A stretch of DNA of 9,978 nt from Gracilibacteraceae bacterium (GTDB lineage Bacteria > Bacillota > Desulfitobacteriia > Desulfitobacteriales > Syntrophobotulaceae): NCBI GenBank assembly GCA_031255985.1, contig JAIRRL010000231.1, positions 1-9,978 of the forward strand. Reading direction: 5' to 3'. Below are positions 1-6,907 of this stretch, in pieces. A program made the position numbers and the translations under genes. The notes below the pieces were generated by a model. That model made no database searches. It was not told the DNA's origin and worked only from the letters and a program-made list of their open reading frames with translations. Within the stretch, counting starts at the first letter, position 1. Each line of letters opens with the position of its first letter.

Positions 1-122
1 TTTTCCATAATCAAGTCATAATAGCGTATTGCCGCATCGGTCGACAGCATATTAATATAATCCACGATGTCGCGCATATCATTTTGCGCGGCCGTGAATA
101 TTTTTACCCTATATTGTTCCAT
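1..122 (-). CDS. RelE/ParE-family toxin of a type II toxin-antitoxin system (partial, C-terminus outside window)
   Basis: Only the first 40 residues are inside the window. They begin MEQYRVKIFTAAQNDMRDIV and continue with a second helical stretch. The opening beta strand (YRVKIFTAAQ) followed by an amphipathic helix (DMRDIVDYI) is the usual start of RelE/ParE-fold toxins. ParE members of this fold poison gyrase and RelE members cleave mRNA on the ribosome; the fragment cannot separate the two. The ATG at 122-120 lies inside the last codons of the antitoxin gene, giving a 14-base overlap in another frame. That is the standard antitoxin-first arrangement with translational coupling. Whether the toxin is full length and active cannot be judged because residues after about 40, which include the catalytic or target-binding part, are missing. 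I am fairly sure of the family from fold pattern plus context, and less sure of the subfamily. Confidence 0.82.
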   Translation of the reverse strand, partial: MEQYRVKIFTAAQNDMRDIVDYINMLSTDAAIRYYDLIME

Positions 123-381
123 GAATATCAGATCGGAGCATATGGGCAAATTCAAAAAAATCCACTCCGTCGGCGCCCGCGGCGATTTCCGCTTCTGCTT
201 CGGCGAGTTTAGCATAAAGCTCAAGTTGCGCCTGTTGACGTTCATACATCTCAAGACTTAACACGACCATGTCGCCCACGCCGTTTTTAGTGATAAATAC
301 CGGCTCGCGGGAAGCGCGGCAAAACTCGCTTATTTCGTTGGAATTATTCCGCAAATCAGATATGGGCCGAATTGATGGCAT
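109..381 (-). CDS. Phd/YefM-family antitoxin
   Basis: A 90-residue protein that should neutralise the toxin encoded immediately downstream and repress their shared promoter. The N-terminus (MPSIRPISDLRNNSNEISEF, then REPVFITKNGVGDMVVLSLE) matches the Phd/YefM DNA-binding domain: a strand, the DLRN turn, a helix, then the conserved 'P(V/I)FITKNG.GD.V..S.E.Y' block. From about residue 50 the chain becomes an acidic, alanine- and glutamate-rich helix (QLELYAKLAEAEAEIAAGAD). This is the flexible toxin-binding tail typical of these antitoxins and of normal length. An AAGGCGG ribosome binding site lies at 396-390, 8 bases before the ATG. The 3' end overlaps the toxin start by 14 bases, so the two are co-translated. 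In this family, autoregulation by the antitoxin and the complex is the rule. A perfect ATAATTAT palindrome at 380-387 touches the start codon, but its role is unknown. Confidence 0.92.
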   Translation of the reverse strand: MPSIRPISDLRNNSNEISEFCRASREPVFITKNGVGDMVVLSLEMYERQQAQLELYAKLAEAEAEIAAGADGVDFFEFAHMLRSDIHGTI

Positions 382-417
382 AATTATTACCGCCTTTTTG
401 AGTATATTTGCGGTGTT

Positions 418-447
418 ATTATATCATGATTTTGAGAGGCCGATCAA
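418..447 (-). promoter_or_regulatory. Promoter of the toxin-antitoxin operon
   Basis: On the minus strand, a TATAAT hexamer (423-418) is preceded directly by TGA, which makes an extended -10 (TGnTATAAT). A TTGATC -35-like box (447-442) sits 18 bases upstream. Transcription would begin near 411, about 30 bases ahead of the antitoxin ATG. The site lies between the tRNA-Pro gene and the operon, so the operon does not depend on tRNA readthrough. Confidence 0.7.
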
Positions 448-518
448 GGATTTTTTGCCGGCTGTGTTGGGGATGCTCCGGAAAAGTAACGTTTTTATAA
501 AATATGTAGAAAAATAGC

Positions 519-595
<77 letters not shown>

Positions 596-614
596 CCCGT
601 GCGCCGTAAGCCTT

Positions 615-643
615 AGTATAATGGATTTGGCGGGCGGCGTCAA
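615..643 (-). promoter_or_regulatory. Promoter of the tRNA-Pro gene
   Basis: On the minus strand, TTGACG (643-638) and TATACT (620-615) are separated by exactly 17 bases. Each hexamer differs from consensus by one base. The -10 lies 20 bases ahead of the tRNA 5' end, so the 5' leader would be about a dozen bases long. This is a strong housekeeping-type promoter, as expected for a stable RNA. Confidence 0.88.
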
Positions 644-673
644 GTTTTTTGCGCCGAAAAACCTGCCGATTGC

Positions 674-860
674 GGGTGTATTTTGTGACTGTTCTATATG
701 TCCTTTTGGGTGTATTACGCGATTATTCCGTTTAGCCTCCGGGTGTATTACGTGATAATCCGGTCTAGTCTCCGGGTGTATTACGTGATAATTCGGTTTA
801 GCTTCCGGGTGTATTACGTGATAATTCTATTTTGCTTCCGGGTGTATTACGTGATGAAAA
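674..860 (+). repeat. 33-bp tandem repeat array upstream of the hybrid kinase
   Basis: The core GGGTGTATTACGTGATAAT recurs at 708, 741, 774, 807 and 840 with spacing of exactly 33 bases. A degenerate unit at 674 (GGGTGTATTTTGTGAC) is 34 bases before the first good one. The rest of each unit is a more variable pyrimidine-containing segment ending in TTTAGC(C/T)TCC. The last unit is broken after GTGATGA. Because 33 is a multiple of three, the array reads through in frame as an 11-residue repeat (VYYVIIRSSLR type). No ribosome binding site precedes the ATG at 698, so I do not believe it is translated. The array and its flanks fill the spacer between the tRNA promoter and the kinase gene (644-955), where I see no gene. 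It is not a CRISPR array: there are no unique spacers. Confidence 0.93.
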
Positions 861-941
861 AACTGGTTATTATGGTCTTAATTAAGTGGATTTACATCAT
901 TCAAGTCTATTGCCCCAATTTGCCTGCGGGCCATATGAATG

Positions 942-948
942 AGGAGGG
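942..948 (+). promoter_or_regulatory. Ribosome binding site that fixes the kinase start
   Basis: AGGAGGG lies 7 bases before the ATG at 956. It decides between this start and the in-frame ATGs at 698 and 935. The 935 ATG would itself overlap the site, and the 698 ATG has no purine-rich sequence in front of it. Confidence 0.85.
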
Positions 949-955
949 AAAAAAC

Positions 956-3784
956 ATGACTATACGAATCAGGGTTTTTCTGGTTATCGCGGCGGTCGTC
1001 CTGCTGATCACGGCCGCAAACATGATCATGGGCCTGGTTTTCACCCAGCCCCATCTATTGGAAGCCATTGAAAACGATATGTTCGAGGTGGCGGGCATCG
1101 CGGACAAACTGATCACGAGCGAAATCAATCTGCTGAAGGCGAACACGGCGGCGGCGGCGCATGAATTGACCGGTCTGAGCGGCGAGGAATTGCGGGCGGG
1201 GTTGCGGGAGCAGGTGGAAAAAAACGAACTGTTTTTATCTTTGACAGTATTTGACATCGACGGCGTCATGGCGGCCTACGGCGAAATGCTCACCCCCTCG
1301 TCCTTGGTTCAGAGCAGAGAGGCAAAAAGAGCTTTTGCCGGCGAATCGGTCATCTCGCCGGTCCGGCTGACCCAGACCACGCGCAGGAGCGCTAAAACGG
1401 CGCAGCCGGTATTTCAGGTGTATGTGCCGCTGGGCGGGAGAATTTTGTCCGCCACCATACCGGGGACGATTTTCAACGATATTATGGAAGATTTTACCAT
1501 ATGGGAGACGGGCAGCATTTTTATTCTGGACAGCGAAGGAACGATGGTGGGTAATTCCAGTTTTAACAGCAGAGAAGACGGGGAAGTGCGGATTGAGCTG
1601 GCGGCAATCAGCCAGAAGTATGAAAGAATGGGCGAGTTTTTGCGGCAGATGACCCAAGGCGGCCGCGGCGTGGGCCGTTACGACTATCACGGCCTGGAGC
1701 GCCTGGCCGTCTATACGCCGATCACAGGCTCAAAAGTCGGCTGGACGCTGGGAGTGTCGGCGCCGCTGGAAGAAAGTCCCGCCGCTCAGGTGCAGCGGGG
1801 TCTGCAAATCTCAGCCGTTATTTTTCTGGTCATGGGTCTGTTGACCGCGGCTTATCTTTCCGGCCTGCTGGCCAAGCCTTTTCAGCGGGTGGAGGAACAA
1901 AACCTCCATCTGGCCGAGCTGACGGAAGTCGCCCAGAGCGCGTCCGAAGCCAAGAGCCGTTTTTTGGCCAATATGAGCCACGAAATGCGCACGCCGCTCA
2001 ACGCGGTGGTCGGTCTCTCGGAGCTGATGCTCGGCGCGGAGGAAGGGCAGGGCGAAGCAGGGGAGGATCTGGGTAAAATTCATAACGCCGGCATGACTTT
2101 GCTGGGCATAGTCAACGATATTCTGGACATTTCCAAGATTGAGTCGGGCAAATTCGAGCTGATGCCCGTGGAATACGATTTGCCGAGCCTGATCAACGAT
2201 ACGGTCACGCTGAATATCATGCGGATCGGCGACAAACCGGTGACTTTTGACCTGAAGATCGACGAAACCTTGCCCGCCTGCCTGTACGGGGACGAGCTGC
2301 GGGTCAAGCAGATTTGCAATAATCTTCTCAGCAACGCTTTTAAATATACCAAAGAGGGGACGGTGGCCTGGTCTCTGACCTGCGAGCGGGAGGGCGACGA
2401 TATGTGGCTCACGATCCGGGTGGCGGACAGCGGCATCGGTATAAAACCGGAGGATTTGCGCCAGCTTTTTTCGGAGTACAATCAGGTGGATACCAGATCC
2501 AACCGGCTGATCGAGGGAACGGGCCTGGGTCTCGCGATCACGAAGATGATGGCGGAGATGATGGACGGCGAAGTAAAAGCGGAGAGCGAGTACGGCAAGG
2601 GCAGCGTTTTTACCGCCCGGCTGCGGCAGAAATACGTCAACGATGTGACCATCGGGCGGGAAGCGGCGAAAAATCTGCGGAATTTTCGCTACTGCGACAG
2701 CAAGCGCTTAAACAACGCGAAGCTGAACCGTACCCCCATGCCCTACGCCAAAGTGCTGGTCGTGGACGATGTGCGCACTAATCTGGATGTGGCGCGAGGG
2801 ATGATGAAGCCTTACGGGATGCGGGTGGATTGCGTGACCAGCGGGCGGGAGGCTGTGCAGGCGATCGAGGAAGGAAAAATCAGGTATAACGCCGTTTTTA
2901 TGGATCATATGATGCCGGGGATGGACGGGTTGGAGGCGACCCGCCTTATCCGGGCTATCGGGACGGAATACGCCCGGAATGTGCCGATCATCGCCCTGAC
3001 GGCCAACGCTGTCATCGGTAATGAGCAGATGTTTTTGGACAACGGTTTCCAGGCGTTTATTTCCAAACCCATTGATATCGTCCGCCTGGATGCCGTCATG
3101 CGCCGGTGGGTGCGGGATAAAACCATGGAAAATCCGGCGGCCGGAGCTGGAGAGACCGCCAGCCCCGGAGATGCGGCCGGCGCTGCTGAGACTGTCAGCG
3201 CCGAGGCCGCCGCGCTGGAAGCTTTGGCGGGCGTGGCGGGGCTGGATCCGCGGGCGCGGGCGGAGCGGTTCGGCGGCGACGGAGACGTCTATGTGCAGGT
3301 ACTACGTTCTTACGCCGCCAACACCGGCCCGCTTTTGGCCCAGATCCGCTCAGTCGCGCCGGAGGGGCTGGCGGACTATGCCGTGACTGTTCACGGGATC
3401 AAAGGAAGCAGCCGCGGGGTCGGCGCCGTCGTCGTCGGGGATATGGCGGCGGAGCTGGAGCAGGCGGCCAAGGCGGGGGATATCGATTTGGTTCGCCGCC
3501 GGAACGGGGAGTTCCTCACGGCGGCCGAAACCTTGCTGGACGCTCTGGACGCGGCTCTCGGCGACGGAGCGAGGAACAAGCCCCGGAAAGAGGCGCCGGA
3601 CGGGGATTTGCTTGCCCTGCTGACCGAGCGCTGCGCGGAATACGATATGGATGGGATTGACGAGGTGATGGCGAAATTGGATGAGTTCACTTATGAAAAA
3701 GAGGCGGATTTGATCGCCTGGCTGCGGGAAAAAATTGATCAGATGGAATTCGCGGCCGTCAGCGCCCGGCTCGGCGCGGCTTAG
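956..3784 (+). CDS. Membrane-bound hybrid sensor histidine kinase (Cache-like sensor, HisKA, HATPase, receiver, Hpt)
   Basis: A 942-residue sensor that should autophosphorylate and relay phosphate internally. Domains in order: transmembrane helix about 5-28; an extracytoplasmic region about 30-280 that looks Cache-like (FILDSEGTMVG, 'VYTPITGSKVGWTLGVSAP'); transmembrane helix about 283-306; HisKA with phospho-acceptor His342 in FLANMSHEMRTPLNAV; HATPase with an N box (CNNLLSNAFKYT), G1 (DSGIGI, Asp491) and G2 (GTGLGL); a receiver with acid pair Asp604/Asp605, phospho-acceptor Asp650 (FMDHMMPGMDG) and Lys704 (ISKP); an Hpt domain with His813 in VHGIKGSSRGVGA; then a helical acidic tail. All key residues are present. 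I place the start at 956 because AGGAGGG (942-948) lies 7 bases upstream and a membrane helix follows at once. The frame is open back to 698, but that extension is repeat sequence with no ribosome binding site. The HD-GYP regulator 97 bases downstream is the likely phosphorelay output. No convincing promoter is visible immediately upstream. Confidence 0.95.
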   Translation: MTIRIRVFLVIAAVVLLITAANMIMGLVFTQPHLLEAIENDMFEVAGIADKLITSEINLLKANTAAAAHELTGLSGEELRAGLREQVEKNELFLSLTVFDIDGVMAAYGEMLTPSSLVQSREAKRAFAGESVISPVRLTQTTRRSAKTAQPVFQVYVPLGGRILSATIPGTIFNDIMEDFTIWETGSIFILDSEGTMVGNSSFNSREDGEVRIELAAISQKYERMGEFLRQMTQGGRGVGRYDYHGLERLAVYTPITGSKVGWTLGVSAPLEESPAAQVQRGLQISAVIFLVMGLLTAAYLSGLLAKPFQRVEEQNLHLAELTEVAQSASEAKSRFLANMSHEMRTPLNAVVGLSELMLGAEEGQGEAGEDLGKIHNAGMTLLGIVNDILDISKIESGKFELMPVEYDLPSLINDTVTLNIMRIGDKPVTFDLKIDETLPACLYGDELRVKQICNNLLSNAFKYTKEGTVAWSLTCEREGDDMWLTIRVADSGIGIKPEDLRQLFSEYNQVDTRSNRLIEGTGLGLAITKMMAEMMDGEVKAESEYGKGSVFTARLRQKYVNDVTIGREAAKNLRNFRYCDSKRLNNAKLNRTPMPYAKVLVVDDVRTNLDVARGMMKPYGMRVDCVTSGREAVQAIEEGKIRYNAVFMDHMMPGMDGLEATRLIRAIGTEYARNVPIIALTANAVIGNEQMFLDNGFQAFISKPIDIVRLDAVMRRWVRDKTMENPAAGAGETASPGDAAGAAETVSAEAAALEALAGVAGLDPRARAERFGGDGDVYVQVLRSYAANTGPLLAQIRSVAPEGLADYAVTVHGIKGSSRGVGAVVVGDMAAELEQAAKAGDIDLVRRRNGEFLTAAETLLDALDAALGDGARNKPRKEAPDGDLLALLTERCAEYDMDGIDEVMAKLDEFTYEKEADLIAWLREKIDQMEFAAVSARLGAA

Positions 3785-3878
3785 GCGGCGAGCCGGGGGC
3801 GGCGAGCGAGCGGAAGAGCGGGGAAGGGGAGCGGGTGGAAAACGCCCGCCCCGCCTTCGCACCGAAAGGAGTGTGGAT

Positions 3879-3962
3879 AGAATGACAAACGGAATGACCG
3901 ATAGAATGAGCGACAGAAGGAGCGACAGAATGAGCGATGGAATGACCGGCGGAATGGCGGGC
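3879..3962 (+). repeat. 12-bp degenerate tandem repeats across the start of the HD-GYP gene
   Basis: Seven consecutive 12-base units of the form (A/G)GAATGA(C/G)CGA(C/T) begin at 3879, 3891, 3903, 3915, 3927, 3939 and 3951. The first and last are the most diverged. The array includes the start codon of the gene and encodes a repeated four-residue motif (MTDR, MSDR, RSDR, MSDG, MTGG). Six of the seven units contain an in-frame ATG. Unit gain or loss would keep the frame and change only the length of this N-terminal tail. Confidence 0.85.
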
Positions 3963-5099
3963 AAGAGGAAAAGAATCATTTTGGTTGACGATAATATGAC
4001 CAATCTCACCATCGGCAAAAATATGCTGAAAGCTTTTTATGAGGTGTTTCCGGCCCCTTCGGCGGCTAAACTGTTTCAGTGCCTGGAAAAATTTATCCCG
4101 GATCTCATTTTACTCGATATCGACATGCCGGAAATCAACGGTTACGAGACCATCCGCCGCCTGAAGCAAAGCGAGGTTTACACGGATATCCCGGTTATAT
4201 TTCTCACGGCGATAAACGACGAGGCCAGCGAGCTGGAAGGGCTGAACCTGGGCGCGGTCGATTATGTTCTGAAGCCGTTTTCCGCCCCGCTCCTGCGCAA
4301 AAGGATTGAGACCCATCTGCTGCTGGCCGCGCAGGCCAGACAATTGCAAAAGCAAAATGATAATTTGCAGGAAAAGGTGCGGGAAAAAAACCAGCGCCTG
4401 ATGGAGATGGAAAGCGCGGTCATCAGCATAGTGGCGGAGCTGGTGGAATTCCGGGACAGCGTCACGGGCGGCCATGTCCTGCGCACGCAAAAATATCTGG
4501 AATTGCTGATTGAAAAACTGATCGAGGAAAATATTTACATCAATGAATTTTCCGGATGGAACCTTGATTATCTGCTGCCATCCGCCCAACTGCATGATGT
4601 GGGAAAAATTGCCATTAGCGACGCTATTTTGAACAAACCGGGCCGCCTGACCAAAGATGAATTTGAGATAATGAAGACTCACGTCCTGATCGGGGTGAAC
4701 GCGATCAAGCGGATGGAGGAACGCACGGCGGAACACGAGTTTTTGCGTCACGCGAAAATAATCGCCGGCACGCATCATGAAAAATGGGACGGCTCCGGCT
4801 ACCCCCTGGGACTGAGCGAGAGGAGCATCCCGCTGGAAGGGCGGCTGATGGCGATCGCGGACGTTTACGACGCCCTGATCTCGGAGCGCCCGTACAAAAA
4901 AGCTTTCAGCCCGGAGGAAGCGGCGGAAATCATCGAGGAAGGCCGCGGCCGGCATTTTGACCCGGCGCTGGTGGATTTGTTCCATATGGTTTCCGGCCAA
5001 TTCGCCGATATTGTGACTCAGTCCCGCCTGGAAACGGCGGCGCCGCCCCTGACCGCCTCCGCTCCCCGCGCGGCGGCGCCGGCCTGGGCGGCATTTTGA
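3882..5099 (+). CDS. Response regulator with receiver and HD-GYP domains (probable cyclic di-GMP phosphodiesterase, RpfG-like)
   Basis: A 405-residue cytoplasmic regulator. A repeat-encoded tail (residues 1-24) precedes a receiver domain with the acid pair Asp36/Asp37 (ILVDDN), phospho-acceptor Asp79 (LILLDIDMP) and Lys131 (VLKPF). A coiled-coil-like linker (about 150-185, rich in Q, K, E and R) leads to an HD-GYP domain: His238-Asp239 in LHDVGKIAI, His298-His299 in GTHHEKWDGSGYP, and the Gly-Tyr-Pro motif at 306-308. HD-GYP proteins hydrolyse cyclic di-GMP to pGpG or GMP using a metal centre, and the metal-binding and GYP residues are all visible. The start at 3882 is favoured by AAAGGAG (3865-3871) 10 bases upstream. 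A longer frame from 3735 would overlap the kinase and encode arginine-rich low-complexity sequence. It lies 97 bases after the hybrid kinase and is probably co-transcribed with it, with the Hpt domain as phosphodonor. Direct enzymatic activity is inferred from motifs only. Confidence 0.94.
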   Translation: MTNGMTDRMSDRRSDRMSDGMTGGMAGKRKRIILVDDNMTNLTIGKNMLKAFYEVFPAPSAAKLFQCLEKFIPDLILLDIDMPEINGYETIRRLKQSEVYTDIPVIFLTAINDEASELEGLNLGAVDYVLKPFSAPLLRKRIETHLLLAAQARQLQKQNDNLQEKVREKNQRLMEMESAVISIVAELVEFRDSVTGGHVLRTQKYLELLIEKLIEENIYINEFSGWNLDYLLPSAQLHDVGKIAISDAILNKPGRLTKDEFEIMKTHVLIGVNAIKRMEERTAEHEFLRHAKIIAGTHHEKWDGSGYPLGLSERSIPLEGRLMAIADVYDALISERPYKKAFSPEEAAEIIEEGRGRHFDPALVDLFHMVSGQFADIVTQSRLETAAPPLTASAPRAAAPAWAAF

Positions 5100-5184
5100 G
5101 AAATTTTGAGAAATCAAGGCTTTCCCCTGCTATTTATTGTTAATTATGGGACTAATGTTTTTTCACTCATCTTAATTTTCCCCC

Positions 5185-5213
5185 TTCCAATTTTCGGCTT
5201 TTTTCGCTATAAT
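5185..5213 (+). promoter_or_regulatory. Probable promoter of the Na+/H+ antiporter gene
   Basis: A perfect TATAAT (5208-5213) sits 58 bases before the start codon. The best -35 at 17-base spacing is TTCCAA (5185-5190), which matches only three of six consensus positions. The surrounding spacer (5100-5270) is AT-rich with no gene. No intrinsic terminator is evident for the preceding operon, so readthrough from it is possible. Confidence 0.6.
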
Positions 5214-5270
5214 AAAGCTGGTTGAATAAGGACGTCGATAATCTTTCATTTACGGAAGGGAGACTGAACC

Positions 5271-6770
5271 ATGTATCGTCACAAACTGTTAGTTTCACTG
5301 CTTTGCCTGTTAGTACTGCTAATCATACCGGCTTTGCCCCTGCTTGCTGCGGACGGCGTTGCGGACGGCGCCGCGCACAGCGCGGAAGGGGAAGAGAGCG
5401 CTCACAGCGGGCTAGGCCTGGAATTACCCATATGGAGCGTTATACCTTTTGTTGGCATGTTGCTTTCTATCGCGATTTTTCCGCTTGTGCGCCCGCACTG
5501 GTGGGAGAAGCATCTGCTCCAGGTAGCCCTGTTCTGGGCCGCTGTATTTCTCATTCCTTTCGCCATCGGTTTCGGCCCGGGCGAAGCTGCTTTTGAACTC
5601 ATCGAAATCGTGCTTTTGGACTATTTGCCTTTTATTGTATTGCTTTGGGGCCTGTTCGCCGTAGCCGGCGGCATCGTTTTGACCGGCAGTCTGGCCGGAA
5701 CGCCGCGGGTCAACGCCATTTTGCTCCTGATCGGCACGCTGCTCGCCAGCTGGGTGGGCACTACCGGCGCGAGTATGCTGCTCATCCGGCCGGTTATCCG
5801 GGCGAATAAGTGGCGGCGGAAAAAAGCGCATATCGTCGTGTTTTTCATCTTCCTCGTCTCCAATATCGGCGGCTGTCTGACGCCGGTGGGCGATCCGCCG
5901 CTTTTCCTCGGCTTTCTCCGCAACGTGCCTTTCTTTTGGACGATGAATCTGCTGCCCTTGCTGATTTTGAACGCCGTTATTCTGCTGGCCGCTTTTTTTA
6001 TCATGGACACGGTTCTTTACAAAAAAGAGCTGGCTGAGGGCCGCGGGCCGGAGACCGAGGAGGTAAAAGAGCCTCTGCGCGTGAAAGGTATTCATAATCT
6101 GATTTTTATCGCCATGATCGTCGGCGCCGTTATCCTGAGCGGTCTGGTGAGCGGGCTGCCGTTTTTCGCCGACCAGGCGACGGGCGAGGCGCACGGCATA
6201 CCGGTTTACGCCGGCATAGTCCTGCCGTTTAACAGTATTCTCCAGATGCTGATCATAGTGGCGGCGGGAATTCTTTCCATCGTCACCACGAAAAAAACTT
6301 ATCGCGAACTGAATCATTTCACCTGGGGTCCGATTCTGGAAGTGGCCTGTTTGTTCATCGGCATTTTCATCACGATGATTCCGGCCCTGGCTATCCTCAA
6401 GGCCCGCGGCGGCGAGCTGGGGCTGGTGGATCCGTGGCAGTTTTTCTGGGTGACGGGGACGCTCTCCAGTTTCCTGGATAACGCGCCGACTTATCTCGTG
6501 TTCATGACCACCGCCGGTTCCCTCGGCGCGGTGGAAGGGCTGTCTACAGCGGCGGGGGTTATCGCCGAAAAGATTTTGCTGGCTGTTTCCGCCGGCGCGG
6601 TATTCATGGGCGCCAACACGTATATCGGCAACGCGCCGAATTTCATGGTGCGCTCCATCGCGGAGGAAAATTCCATCAAGATGCCGAGTTTCTTCGGCTA
6701 TATGGGCTGGTCGCTTTGCTGTCTCATCCCGCTTTTCATCATCGACACCTTTGTCTTTTTCCTGCGCTGA
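5271..6770 (+). CDS. Na+/H+ antiporter of the NhaD/ArsB (ion transporter) superfamily
   Basis: A 499-residue polytopic membrane protein expected to exchange Na+ for H+ in pH or sodium homeostasis. The N-terminus is a hydrophobic segment ending near LPLLAADG (about residue 27), which may be a cleavable signal or a first membrane helix. A short acidic, histidine-containing linker (about 28-50) follows. Many hydrophobic helices come next. Family hallmarks are visible in two structurally repeated halves: GTTGASMLLIRP (163-174) and NIGGCLTPVGDPP (198-210) in the first, and SSFLDNAPT (399-407) followed by GNAPNFM (453-459) in the second. These broken-helix motifs with Asp and Asn are where ions bind in the superfamily. 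The start has AAGGGAG (5256-5262) 8 bases upstream. Related proteins are often labelled citrate transporter or generic sodium:proton antiporter, so substrate identity is less certain than the fold. It is a single-gene unit with its own promoter. Confidence 0.9.
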   Translation: MYRHKLLVSLLCLLVLLIIPALPLLAADGVADGAAHSAEGEESAHSGLGLELPIWSVIPFVGMLLSIAIFPLVRPHWWEKHLLQVALFWAAVFLIPFAIGFGPGEAAFELIEIVLLDYLPFIVLLWGLFAVAGGIVLTGSLAGTPRVNAILLLIGTLLASWVGTTGASMLLIRPVIRANKWRRKKAHIVVFFIFLVSNIGGCLTPVGDPPLFLGFLRNVPFFWTMNLLPLLILNAVILLAAFFIMDTVLYKKELAEGRGPETEEVKEPLRVKGIHNLIFIAMIVGAVILSGLVSGLPFFADQATGEAHGIPVYAGIVLPFNSILQMLIIVAAGILSIVTTKKTYRELNHFTWGPILEVACLFIGIFITMIPALAILKARGGELGLVDPWQFFWVTGTLSSFLDNAPTYLVFMTTAGSLGAVEGLSTAAGVIAEKILLAVSAGAVFMGANTYIGNAPNFMVRSIAEENSIKMPSFFGYMGWSLCCLIPLFIIDTFVFFLR

Positions 6771-6788
6771 GAGATATGTTTTTTTGGT

Positions 6789-6817
6789 TTCACAAATTGA
6801 CGTATTCGTGCTATAAT
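6789..6817 (+). promoter_or_regulatory. Strong extended -10 promoter of the lipoprotein gene
   Basis: TTCACA (6789-6794, five of six consensus bases) and TATAAT (6812-6817, perfect) are 17 bases apart. TGC directly precedes the -10, forming an extended -10 element. Transcription should start near 6824, leaving a leader of about 84 bases. Confidence 0.85.
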
Positions 6818-6854
6818 AATAGTCCGCGGATGTAATTCTGCGGTTTAAATAAGC

Positions 6855-6882
6855 GGGCTTTTGCCCAAGCGGGTACGCCCGC
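6855..6882 (+). promoter_or_regulatory. Two tandem small hairpins in the lipoprotein leader
   Basis: GGGC-TTTT-GCCC (6855-6866) is followed two bases later by GCGGG-TACG-CCCGC (6869-6882), the latter with a UNCG-type tetraloop sequence. They lie between the predicted transcription start and the ribosome binding site. They could stabilise the transcript or affect translation. No known riboswitch class is recognised, and no U-tract follows, so they are not a terminator. Confidence 0.45.
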
Positions 6883-6907
6883 GGGATAAAGAAAGGAAAA
6901 AAGAACC

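Noticed and set aside
674..860. CRISPR array
   Set aside because: Units are contiguous 33-bp tandem repeats. There are no unique spacers between them and no cas genes nearby.
698..955. N-terminal extension of the kinase from the ATG at 698
   Set aside because: It has no ribosome binding site and consists mostly of the 33-bp repeats. A strong AGGAGGG and a membrane helix mark the start at 956.
3735..3881. Longer start for the HD-GYP protein overlapping the kinase
   Set aside because: The extension is arginine- and glycine-rich low-complexity sequence overlapping kinase codons in another frame. AAAGGAG supports the start at 3882.
3350..4018. Minus-strand open frame of 222 codons
   Set aside because: It is the complement of the kinase end and the 12-bp repeats. 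Its product is low-complexity (repeated leucine, isoleucine and serine) with no family resemblance.
4110..5117. Minus-strand open frame of 335 codons opposite the HD-GYP gene
   Set aside because: The opposite strand encodes a complete, motif-perfect HD-GYP protein. This frame is glutamine-, arginine- and histidine-rich as expected for an antisense shadow.
5424..6317. Minus-strand open frame of 297 codons opposite the antiporter
   Set aside because: Its composition (many Gln, Asp, Arg and His residues) mirrors a membrane protein on the other strand, and it has no recognisable domain.
6797..6817. TTGACG as the -35 of the lipoprotein promoter
   Set aside because: It is only 9 bases from the -10. 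TTCACA at 6789 gives the correct 17-base spacing.
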